This document shows, one piece after another, positions 1 through 5,189 of a stretch of DNA of 6,532 nt. The position numbers were made by a program, and so were the translations under genes. Positions within the stretch are counted from its first letter, which is position 1. Each line of letters begins with the position of its first letter. The notes under the pieces are model-generated. The model saw nothing but the letters and a program-made list of their open reading frames with translations, ran no database searches and was not told where the DNA came from. Source of the stretch: CAYWLI01 sp964519535 (lineage in GTDB: Bacteria; Desulfobacterota; B13-G15; RBG-16-54-18); the NCBI GenBank assembly GCA_964519535.1, contig CAZFIR010000011.1, positions 1-6,532 on the forward strand, read 5' to 3'.

Positions 1-1031
1 TCCTTGACATCAGGGCACAAGTAGGGCGCACCGGGGCTTTGACGCCGGTGGCCCTGATGGAGCCAGTGAGGATCGGCGGGGTGGAGGTCAAGCGGGCAAC
101 GCTCCACAATCAGGATGAGATCGCAAACAAGGACGTCAGGATCGGCGATACCGTGGTGGTGCGCAGGGCCGGTGATGTGATACCGGAGGTGGTCAAGGTC
201 ATCCTATCCAAGAGAACCGGGGCAGAGCAGAAGTTCGTCATGCCGGACACGTGTCCTGTCTGCGGGTCGGCAGTGGTGCGCCTCCCCGGCGAGGCGGCCC
301 ACCGCTGCATCGGGATCTCCTGCCCTGCCCAGGTGAAGGGGAGGATCAAGCACTTCGCCTCCAAGCGGGCCATGGATATCGACGGTCTCGGGCAAAAACT
401 CATCGAACAAATGGTGGACAAAGGCCTGGTCAAGGATATTGCCGGCCTCTATGCCCTAGACCAGGATGCATTTGCCTCTCTTGAGCGGATGGCTGAAAAA
501 TCGGCTGCAAATCTCATCAAGGCCCTGGAGCATAGCAAGCACCCTGCTCTGGCCCGCTTCATCTATGCCCTGGGGATCAGGCATGTAGGGGAGCATATTG
601 CCCAGGTATTGGCCCGGAACCTGTCCTCCCTGGATGCAATCGCCCACGCGACGGAGGAGGAGCTTGTGGCGATCCCGGAGATCGGGCCTGAAGTAGCGCA
701 GAGTGTGACCGGGTTCTTCAGGGACAAGGGGAACCGGAAGGAGATCAATCGGTTACAAAAGGCGGGGGTAGAGATAGTGGAACCAAGCGCGCGGAGAGAG
801 GAGCCGCTCAAGGGAAAGACCATTCTTTTTACCGGCGCGCTCGAGGGGATGTCCAGGGACGAGGCCAAAGACCTGGTGGAATCTCTCGGGGGTGAGGTGA
901 CCTCCAGCGCGGGTAAGGGGGTGGACTATGTCGTGGTGGGCACAGACCCCGGCTCCAAATACGCCAAGGCCAGGGAGCTGGGCCTTACCATCATAGATGA
1001 AGCGGAGTTTCAGAGGCTGGTGGGGGTGTAG
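1..1031 (+). CDS. ligA: NAD-dependent DNA ligase, C-terminal part (5' truncated by window)
   Basis: The product seals nicks in duplex DNA using NAD+ during replication and repair in the cytoplasm. The first complete codon is at position 3, and about 342 residues are visible of a protein that is usually about 670. The fragment opens with QVGRTGALTPVA, the conserved start of the OB-fold domain, and continues with ATLHNQDEI and RRAGDVIPEV, both family signatures. A four-cysteine zinc site (CPVC at 252-263, then HRC and SCP ending near 323) follows. Helix-hairpin-helix repeats come next (GIRHVGEHIAQ and IPEIGPEVAQ, about 576-710), and a BRCT domain lies at about 801-1028 (GKTILFTG, then LGGEVTSS). 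The NTase domain with the KxDG lysine lies upstream of the window. The stop is TAG at 1029. It is a GC-rich housekeeping gene and the family assignment is very secure. Confidence 0.97.
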   Translation, partial: LDIRAQVGRTGALTPVALMEPVRIGGVEVKRATLHNQDEIANKDVRIGDTVVVRRAGDVIPEVVKVILSKRTGAEQKFVMPDTCPVCGSAVVRLPGEAAHRCIGISCPAQVKGRIKHFASKRAMDIDGLGQKLIEQMVDKGLVKDIAGLYALDQDAFASLERMAEKSAANLIKALEHSKHPALARFIYALGIRHVGEHIAQVLARNLSSLDAIAHATEEELVAIPEIGPEVAQSVTGFFRDKGNRKEINRLQKAGVEIVEPSARREEPLKGKTILFTGALEGMSRDEAKDLVESLGGEVTSSAGKGVDYVVVGTDPGSKYAKARELGLTIIDEAEFQRLVGV

Positions 1032-1167
1032 TAATTCCATTCAATTTCGACTCCCCCACTAAACTTGACATCATTCAAATAAAAGTGGTAATCTTTTTTT
1101 TGGGGTGACTGCAAAACCGACATTTCATCGCTGGTCAGAGTTCAACTAATTTTGAATATAAAAAGGT

Positions 1168-1203
1168 TAACACGCCTCTGGCAAACGCTCTAAAGGCGTA
1201 TTA
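1168..1203. repeat. Imperfect 10-bp inverted repeat in the ligA downstream region
   Basis: TAACACGCCT (1168-1177) pairs with AGGCGTATTA (1194-1203), giving nine of ten base pairs around a 16-base loop. It is not followed by a T-run, so it does not look like an intrinsic terminator. It starts with TAAC and ends with TTA, as attC arms do, but at 36-44 bases it is shorter than usual attC sites and lacks a good GTTRRRY box. Its role is unknown. It may be a relic of a cassette boundary or part of the regulatory region of the next gene. Confidence 0.5.
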
Positions 1204-1222
1204 TATGGGCAGAAAAACGAAA

Positions 1223-1250
1223 TTCCGCATTTTATGCGGATTAATATAAT
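1223..1250 (+). promoter_or_regulatory. Probable promoter -10 box with overlapping palindromic operator
   Basis: A perfect TATAAT lies at 1245-1250, about 50 bases before the start codon at 1301. No good -35 hexamer sits 16-18 bases upstream (TTCCGC at 1223-1228 is poor). That space is instead filled by a perfect 7+7 palindrome, TCCGCAT (1224-1230) and ATGCGGA (1234-1240), with a 3-base spacer. A dyad placed over the -35/spacer region is the usual position for a repressor or activator site, so the promoter is probably regulated. The binding protein is not identifiable from this window. Confidence 0.5.
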
Positions 1251-1270
1251 CTATTTTAAGATAGAGGAAA

Positions 1271-1292
1271 TCGAGACGACTCTCGAAGGAGG
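1271..1292 (+). promoter_or_regulatory. Leader hairpin abutting a strong Shine-Dalgarno
   Basis: TCGAGA (1271-1276) and TCTCGA (1281-1286) form a perfect 6-bp stem with a 4-base loop. The ribosome binding site AAGGAGG (1286-1292) begins at the last base of the stem and lies 8 bases before the ATG at 1301. The near-consensus site fixes the start codon of the 92-residue gene. The touching hairpin could modulate initiation or stabilise the mRNA 5' end; that part is inference. Confidence 0.55.
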
Positions 1293-1300
1293 TTCCAACG

Positions 1301-1579
1301 ATGAGTGATCAAGCCAAGCTTTCGATGCTGCTGAATCAAGAACTTGAGCCGACAGAGCAAGAGAAGGTTGAGCTGCTCGACGGCCTAATTTCAGAGAAGT
1401 TCACTCGTGCTGGGTTGGTGGCGCGGCTCTGTCGAGGCAGTGGCACCGATCAGCAGCGACTTCTCACCTTCTTTAGTGATATCGAAGGCACCGTGAAGGT
1501 GGGCAGCGTTCGTGCCAACGATTTTCTTTCCGCTTCAGACAAGGAAGCGGTAGCGATGATTGACTTGTCCAGTTCGTGA
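1301..1579 (+). CDS. Hypothetical small protein, 92 aa
   Basis: I do not recognise this protein with confidence. It is soluble, charged and probably helical in its first half, with a single cysteine (Cys44) and no signal peptide or membrane segment. Residues 7-30 (LSMLLNQELEPTEQ onward) faintly recall the N-terminus of RseA-type anti-sigma factors, which often begin with an LSALLDGEL-like stretch. The conserved tryptophan region of that family is not evident and there is no C-terminal membrane anchor, so I do not assign it. The start is well supported by AAGGAGG 8 bases upstream and by a TATAAT-containing promoter. The stop TGA at 1577 is followed 10 bases later by GCCTAAC, the left box of an attC-like structure, so the gene may be the first cassette of a small cluster. 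Its base composition is intermediate between ligA and the next gene. Confidence 0.75.
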   Translation: MSDQAKLSMLLNQELEPTEQEKVELLDGLISEKFTRAGLVARLCRGSGTDQQRLLTFFSDIEGTVKVGSVRANDFLSASDKEAVAMIDLSSS

Positions 1580-1588
1580 ATGCCGGCG

Positions 1589-1677
1589 GCCTAACCAACG
1601 CATTCACCTGAGCCGCCGATCGGGCGTATGGATAGTGGAAGATCACGTGGCGGCGGCCGGAAGGTGCGTGTCATTAT
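1589..1677 (+). other. attC-like recombination site, degenerate
   Basis: A perfect RYYYAAC box, GCCTAAC, lies at 1589-1595, ten bases after the stop of the 92-residue gene. Nested arms follow: CACCT (1605-1609) pairs with AGGTG (1662-1666), and GCCGCCG (1612-1618) with CGGCGGC (1651-1657), around a 32-base terminal loop. ACG (1598-1600) can also pair with CGT (1667-1669). The expected right box GTTRRRY is not intact; only TCATTAT stands near 1671-1677. The right arm also seems to lack about three bases relative to the left arm. This suggests an attC with an eroded recombination end. A chance GC-rich hairpin cannot be excluded. Confidence 0.45.
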
Positions 1678-1691
1678 GAGGAGATATTCCA

Positions 1692-2099
1692 ATGGAGATA
1701 TTATTGTCCGTAGTTGCCACTGTGATAACTACCGCATCTCTTGTATATGCAATTAAAACAAACAAAGAGAAGCAAAGGTTTGAGAGACTCGTACGTGACA
1801 AATTAGCGGGGATAGCTGGCAATGTTTGGCATTCCCAGAGATCAGCTGATTTGTCTGACAAGAATTTTACCAGAGCAAGAAATGCAACATATGAATTGGA
1901 GGAAAGCGATAAAAAGCAAAATATTCTCAAGCATATTCATAATGGTGCCAGAGATGCTGTTGCAGCAAAAAAGATGCTCTCTAACTTGCTGGGTGAAGTT
2001 TTATCCATGCAAAAAGGCATGTTTGGAACTGATAAAATCGCACATCCTGAGATGTCTGAAAACCAAATGCAATCCAACGAACAATCTGAAAGCTCATAA
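1692..2099 (+). CDS. Hypothetical membrane-anchored protein, 135 aa
   Basis: No family is recognised. Residues 3-21 (ILLSVVATVITTASLVYAI) form one clear transmembrane helix right at the N-terminus. It is followed by a positively charged stretch (KTNKEKQRFERLVRDK) that suggests the remainder faces the cytoplasm. Residues about 25-110 are charged and probably helical, possibly coiled coil, and the last 15 residues are Ser/Glu/Asn-rich and likely disordered. There is no cysteine. The start is supported by GAGGAG at 1678-1683, 8 bases before the ATG. The TAA stop at 2097 overlaps the TAAC of the attC-like site. The gene is much more AT-rich than ligA. It precedes the caspase gene by 62 bases, so it could be a membrane partner of it or simply a neighbouring cassette; the sequence does not decide this. 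Confidence 0.7.
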   Translation: MEILLSVVATVITTASLVYAIKTNKEKQRFERLVRDKLAGIAGNVWHSQRSADLSDKNFTRARNATYELEESDKKQNILKHIHNGARDAVAAKKMLSNLLGEVLSMQKGMFGTDKIAHPEMSENQMQSNEQSESS

Positions 2100-2153
2100 C
2101 AAGCGGCTCAACACGGACGGCCTAAAGGCCGCCGTTTAGCCACGCCGTTAAAA
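2094..2153 (+). other. attC-like (59-base-element) recombination site
   Basis: This 60-base imperfect palindrome has the layout of an integron attC. The left box ends in TAAC (2097-2100) and pairs with GTTA (2147-2150); the right box GTTAAAA matches GTTRRRY in six of seven positions. Inside, GGCT (2105-2108) pairs with AGCC (2138-2141). After an internal loop (CAAC opposite TT), ACGG (2113-2116) pairs with CCGT (2132-2135), then CGGCC (2118-2122) with GGCCG (2127-2131), closing a TAAA loop. A single extrahelical A (2117) lies in the left arm, where attC sites carry unpaired bases on the L'' side. The stop of the upstream gene overlaps the left box and the next gene starts 8 bases after the right box, both typical of cassettes. 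A plain GC-rich terminator hairpin is less likely because no T-run follows. Confidence 0.65.
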
Positions 2154-2161
2154 GCAAACAG

Positions 2162-3910
2162 ATGAGAGACCTTAACCTCAAGCCTGAGTATTCCAATAGC
2201 CATGCGCTCGTGGTTGGCATCGATAGCTACAAGCATGTGTCACCGCTGCACTATGCAGCGAATGACGAGACAGCCGTTGCTAGCCTTCTTGAGGCTCAAT
2301 TTTCTTTCCCTGCTGAGAACGTGAAGCTCTTGCTCGGCGAGCAGGCATCACGCTCAGGAATTCTTTCGGCGTATTTTGCTTACGAATCAGTTGTTGACGC
2401 TGACAGCCGACTGCTTGTTTTCTTTGCTGGGCACGGGTTCACGAGGACTGGCGCAAGTCGCGAGGCGGGCTTCCTAATACCTCAAGATGGCAGAACTGAC
2501 GATCTATCGACCTTGATCCGCTGGGAGGAACTAACGATCAACGCCGATCTCATTCCCGCCAAGCACGTTTTCTTCATCATGGACGCATGCTACGGGGGCC
2601 TTGTATTCAATCGTGCTGTTTCTGCCGGAAGCGTTAGATTCCTGAAGGACATGATGCTTCGACCTGTGAGGCAAGCATTAACAGCAGGGAAGCAGGACGA
2701 ACCCGTCGCGGACGGTGGGGGTCCTAGGTCTAAGCACTCCATATTTACCGGCCATCTTCTCGACGGTCTTGAAGGCGGAGCCAGGGCTCCAGAGGGACAC
2801 CTCACTGCCAGTGGTTTGATGTCCTATGTCTACAAGCATGTATCCAACGACATTCATTCAGCCCAGACTCCGCACTACGGATTCCTGAGCGGTGATGGCG
2901 ATTTTGTGTTCACAGCACCAGACTTGGCAGGCATTGCACCGAGTGATACGGGTGAAAAGGACAAGCTCATCACAATCTCCTCTTTGGAGATTCCGGAAGA
3001 AGACACCATTCCATCTGATCCCTTTGCGGCCGCCAAGCAGTATCTCTCAGATGCCAAGTTCACCATTCCCTTACACGACCTAGTTATGCACCATGTCCGG
3101 AAAGTCGTGATCGAAACGCCCAAAGAGCGTTTTCCCGTCGAAGGCGTCGACTTCTCGGTCGAGGAGTTTACTAATAGACTTCAGTTCTGTGAAGCCGCTA
3201 CTCAAGTCCTGAGGCGCCTTCTTTCCTGCATAGCCTACTGGGGTGTTGATACTCATCGCTCAATTATTACCAAGGCGCTTTCACGGGTGACAGACCATCT
3301 TGAATCAGAAAGTGGTCTAATTATCTGGAACAGCTTGCGGTGGTATCCGACTATCCTACTCTGCTATGCTTCAGGCATTGCGGCGCTGGCAAATAGGCAG
3401 TACGAGAATCTCGCGGCGATCTTCACAACTCCGATTTCATCCCCACGCCCGAGCTCAGATTACGTCCAGCTTGCGCCAGCGATTGGTGATGAAATTCTCG
3501 GACTTGAAAGATGTGACGCGTTTAAGCAGCTTCCGGGACACGAGAGATACCATGTTCCTCGCAGTGAGTATCTTTTCAAGCTTCTGCAGCCAGAGTTGGA
3601 CGATGACCTTTTTCTAGGTAAGGAATATGAAAGCATCTTTGACCGATTCGAGATTCATCTCGCCCTTGTGAATGCGACGATTCGGAAGAAAAACGAGACC
3701 CATGTCTGGGGACCTTTTGGTCGCTTTGGCTGGAAGTTTCACAGTAGAACCGGACGAGAAAATCCCCTGCTTGATGTTGTTCAGGAGGCCAAAGACGAAG
3801 GAGAAGATTGGAGGCCATTCAAGGCAGGCCTTTTCGGCCGTGACTATGCACTGTTCATCGCTGCTGCTAACGAATACGTCCAGATCACTGGGCAATTGGG
3901 TTGGTGGTAA
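2162..3910 (+). CDS. Caspase-family (peptidase C14, metacaspase-like) protein with large C-terminal domain
   Basis: This is probably a cysteine protease of the caspase/metacaspase fold, acting in the cytoplasm. The N-terminal domain spans about residues 12-250. It has the opening strand ALVVGIDSY, the catalytic His91 in FFAGHG, the catalytic Cys143 in DACYGG, the family stretch SIFTGHLLDGL near 193-203, and a closing GDGDFVF near 244-250. Both catalytic residues are present, so activity is expected. Residues about 260-305 are an acidic, proline-containing linker. The C-terminal region (about 305-582) is not a domain I can name. It includes WYPTILLCYASGIAAL (about 394-409), which resembles, from memory, an uncharacterised module found behind other effector domains such as SIR2 in suspected defence proteins. 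There is no signal peptide. The ATG has no recognisable Shine-Dalgarno and lies 8 bases after an attC-like site. Its likely role is a protease effector with a fused sensor, possibly anti-phage; the catalytic fold is secure and the role is inference. Confidence 0.9.
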   Translation: MRDLNLKPEYSNSHALVVGIDSYKHVSPLHYAANDETAVASLLEAQFSFPAENVKLLLGEQASRSGILSAYFAYESVVDADSRLLVFFAGHGFTRTGASREAGFLIPQDGRTDDLSTLIRWEELTINADLIPAKHVFFIMDACYGGLVFNRAVSAGSVRFLKDMMLRPVRQALTAGKQDEPVADGGGPRSKHSIFTGHLLDGLEGGARAPEGHLTASGLMSYVYKHVSNDIHSAQTPHYGFLSGDGDFVFTAPDLAGIAPSDTGEKDKLITISSLEIPEEDTIPSDPFAAAKQYLSDAKFTIPLHDLVMHHVRKVVIETPKERFPVEGVDFSVEEFTNRLQFCEAATQVLRRLLSCIAYWGVDTHRSIITKALSRVTDHLESESGLIIWNSLRWYPTILLCYASGIAALANRQYENLAAIFTTPISSPRPSSDYVQLAPAIGDEILGLERCDAFKQLPGHERYHVPRSEYLFKLLQPELDDDLFLGKEYESIFDRFEIHLALVNATIRKKNETHVWGPFGRFGWKFHSRTGRENPLLDVVQEAKDEGEDWRPFKAGLFGRDYALFIAAANEYVQITGQLGWW

Positions 3911-3953
3911 CGCTCATGGGATAGGGGAGATTAAAGTGAAAGCCATGAGGTCA
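3908..3953 (+). repeat. Stop-proximal inverted repeat after the caspase gene
   Basis: TAAC (3908-3911, including the stop codon) and CTCATGG (3913-3919) pair with CCATGAG (3943-3949) and GTCA (3950-3953), with one bulged G and one mismatch. The loop is about 23 bases with no inner stem. The placement on the stop codon matches the 2094-2153 site, but the right box reads GTCAGGT instead of GTTRRRY and the inner attC arms are missing. It could be a decayed attC, a weak terminator without a T-run, or coincidence. Confidence 0.3.
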
Positions 3954-4010
3954 GGTCTTTGATCTTGATATTTGGGAGAAAAATAGGGTTAAATCTTTAC
4001 CCCTGACATT
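3949..4010. repeat. Intergenic REP/MITE-like repeat, copy 1
   Basis: The unit is bounded by GTCAGG (3950-3955) and its inverse CCTGAC (4002-4007). It carries GGGTTAAATCTTTA at 3986-3999, which recurs with two changes at 5130-5143. The two ends are loosely complementary over more than 20 bases. I associate this kind of repeat, from memory, with short elements mobilised by IS200-like Y1 (RAYT) transposases in deltaproteobacterial genomes; no transposase is in the window. The remainder of the gap to 4094 holds nothing else I can support apart from the ribosome binding site of the next gene. Confidence 0.5.
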
Positions 4011-4094
4011 ATTTAGGTTTTGCTTTTGGAGTATTACTAAGAAACCATCTAACATTTTTAGCCTCATTGACATGCAGGAGGGGTGCAATTCGCT

Positions 4095-4538
4095 ATGCAA
4101 TATTCTGAAGCAAAACAAGGCCGGGTTTTTCTGCTCCGCTTAGAGGACAGGGAAATTGTGCATGAAGAGATTGAACGATTCGCCCGTGAGCAGTCCATAG
4201 CGGCCGCCGGCATGATTATCATAGGCGGCGCTGATGAGGGCAGCAGGCTTGTTGTCGGTCCGGAACGCGGACGGGCACAACCTATCAATCCAATGGAGCA
4301 TATCCTCGATAACGTCCACGAGATCGCAGGCACCGGCACCCTGTTTCCCGATGAGGAGGGAAATCCTCTTGTTCACATACATATCGCCTGCGGAAGAAAC
4401 GCCGAGACGGTGACAGGCTGCATCCGTAACGGTGTCAAAGTATGGCAGGTCATGGAAGTCGTTTTATTCGAGCTTATCGATACCGCAGGCAAACGGGTTG
4501 TTGACCCCGATCTTGGATTTAAATTGCTTAAGCTCTGA
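4095..4538 (+). CDS. PPC-domain (DUF296) protein
   Basis: This 147-residue protein consists of a single PPC domain, the small trimeric fold found alone in bacteria and archaea and attached to AT-hooks in plants. Its bacterial role is largely unknown. Supporting features are the opening RVFLLRLEDRE, the central GAGTGTLFPD-type stretch (IAGTGTLFPDEEG, about 77-89), the VHIHIACGR segment with metal-type histidines His94 and His96, and the closing strand VLFELI (about 123-128). No signal peptide or membrane segment is present. I chose the ATG at 4095: AGGAGG at 4076-4081 lies 13 bases upstream, a little long. The in-frame GTG at 4083 would sit directly against the ribosome binding site. There is no sign of a partner gene; it stands between two repeat-containing gaps. 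The domain assignment is good and the function unknown. Confidence 0.88.
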   Translation: MQYSEAKQGRVFLLRLEDREIVHEEIERFAREQSIAAAGMIIIGGADEGSRLVVGPERGRAQPINPMEHILDNVHEIAGTGTLFPDEEGNPLVHIHIACGRNAETVTGCIRNGVKVWQVMEVVLFELIDTAGKRVVDPDLGFKLLKL

Positions 4539-4542
4539 TATC

Positions 4543-4612
4543 TATTCAAGGGATGAGTTGAACCCCTAGGCTCGGACCTAGATAACTAGTTGATATTCAA
4601 GGCAGAAGTTGA
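4543..4612 (+). repeat. Direct repeat pair flanking a small hairpin
   Basis: TATTCAAGG, five variable bases and GTTGA occur at 4543-4561 and again at 4594-4612, a 51-base offset. Between them CTAGG (4566-4570) and CCTAG (4577-4581) form a 5-bp stem with a 6-base loop, not followed by a T-run. The second copy ends 7 bases before the next ATG, so this gap of about 80 bases is almost entirely repeat. It could be a protein-binding pair for the downstream gene or a trace of a small duplication; no function is assigned. Confidence 0.5.
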
Positions 4613-4619
4613 GAACTAA

Positions 4620-5081
4620 ATGTCTAATCCGATGATCCTTAAAAAAACTTGTGCGCACTGTAACTCTTCGAGAATGGAATATTATGGTGGTACGTTAGGT
4701 TACTTTCATTGGTATTATAAATGTTTAGATTGCCACAAATATACTGAATATCGTATTTCCTTAAAAAATATGCTGATAATGTCTTTTATTATTCTTTTAA
4801 TCATGGTTGTTCTTGCCATCCTTGCAATTTCAATATTGTCACTCAGTCCCCTATTAGCAATTGTGTTTTTCTTTGCGTCAACTCTTCTATATTTTTTCAT
4901 TGGTTACCGATATCAATGGTATTATGGTTGGGAGAAAATTGCATTAGAAGATATGCCAGGTGGTTTAGGGATATTCCGCGCTCCCAATAAAAGAATCCGT
5001 TTAATTGTTTTGACTGTTTTTATTGTTGCGTTCTTAGGCTATACTATAATTTTTATTATTAACTTATTACGGCAGTCATAA
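4620..5081 (+). CDS. Zinc-ribbon integral membrane protein, 153 aa, unknown function
   Basis: I do not recognise a named family. The N-terminus carries two CxxC knuckles, Cys11-x2-Cys14 and Cys35-x2-Cys38, a zinc-ribbon arrangement likely exposed to the cytoplasm. Three hydrophobic segments follow at about residues 50-73, 74-96 and 127-150. The linker around 97-126 is rich in Tyr and Trp (YRYQWYYGWEKIA). The ORF is strongly AT-rich in line with its membrane content and is unlike ligA. The start ATG at 4620 has only a weak purine-rich ribosome site, and no better in-frame start is nearby. Upstream lies a direct-repeat pair, and downstream a repeat before the cyclophilin gene, so it is probably not in a tight operon. 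The layout is consistent with a small accessory membrane protein. Confidence 0.75.
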   Translation: MSNPMILKKTCAHCNSSRMEYYGGTLGYFHWYYKCLDCHKYTEYRISLKNMLIMSFIILLIMVVLAILAISILSLSPLLAIVFFFASTLLYFFIGYRYQWYYGWEKIALEDMPGGLGIFRAPNKRIRLIVLTVFIVAFLGYTIIFIINLLRQS

Positions 5082-5095
5082 ATATGAACAAACGG

Positions 5096-5150
5096 GTTCA
5101 GCCTTGACTTAGGACAGTGGGGAATAAGGGGGTCGAATCTTTATTCTTTA
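5096..5150. repeat. Intergenic REP/MITE-like repeat, copy 2 (diverged)
   Basis: GGGTCGAATCTTTA at 5130-5143 matches GGGTTAAATCTTTA at 3986-3999 in 12 of 14 positions. About 34 bases before it stands GTTCAGCCTTGACTT, comparable with the GGTCAGGTCTTTGAT that starts the first copy about 37 bases before its core. Both copies have the same orientation and lie in intergenic gaps. The ends of this copy are unclear, so its boundaries are approximate. A TTGACT at 5104-5109 looks like a -35 box but has no matching -10. Confidence 0.4.
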
Positions 5151-5189
5151 CTTTATTTTGATTGTGATAAAAGAAAAAAGGAGATGATC

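Larger units (their letters stand above)
1301..3953 (+). mobile_element. Possible integron-type gene-cassette cluster (no integrase in window)
   Basis: Three genes run in the same direction, each packed against a stop-proximal stem-loop. The one at 2094-2153 has attC-like architecture. The one at 1589-1677 has a perfect left box but a decayed right end. The one at 3908-3953 is only a weak candidate. The genes are unrelated in type and differ in base composition, as expected for independently acquired cassettes. No intI gene or clear attI is visible, so at most this would be a cluster of attC sites lacking an integrase, or the edge of a larger array. The boundaries are approximate and the call depends mainly on the 2094-2153 site. 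Confidence 0.45.

Noticed and set aside
1065..1094. TTGACA (1065-1070) followed 18 bases later by TGGTAATCT as an extended -10 promoter
   Set aside because: The -10 matches TATAAT in only three of six positions and is followed by a T-run. The TATAAT at 1245 is better placed for the first downstream gene.
1055..1101. Intrinsic terminator for ligA using CCACT/AGTGG and the following T-run
   Set aside because: The stem is only 5 bp with a loop of about 25 bases and is separated from the T-run by several bases. It is too weak to list.
1301..1579. Assignment of the 92-residue protein as an RseA-like anti-sigma factor
   Set aside because: Only a short N-terminal resemblance is seen. The conserved tryptophan region and the membrane segment are missing, and no sigma-factor gene is adjacent.
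1822..2139. Overlapping 105-codon frame inside and beyond the 135-residue gene
   Set aside because: It lies mostly within the better-supported gene, has no ribosome site, and its end is merely a read-through of the attC-like repeat.
3904..3994. Full attC site after the caspase gene, ending at the perfect GTTAAAT box (3988-3994)
   Set aside because: The sequence before GTTAAAT does not pair with the arm after the stop codon, and the box is part of the dispersed repeat. Only the shorter dyad at 3908-3953 is listed, at low confidence.
4083..4094. GTG at 4083 as start of the PPC gene
   Set aside because: It sits one base after the AGGAGG ribosome site. ATG 4095 has workable spacing and begins the conserved domain.
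5184..5189. ATG at 5184 as start of the cyclophilin gene
   Set aside because: It directly touches the AAGGAG ribosome site. ATG 5190 has a 6-base spacing and gives the usual cyclophilin N-terminus.
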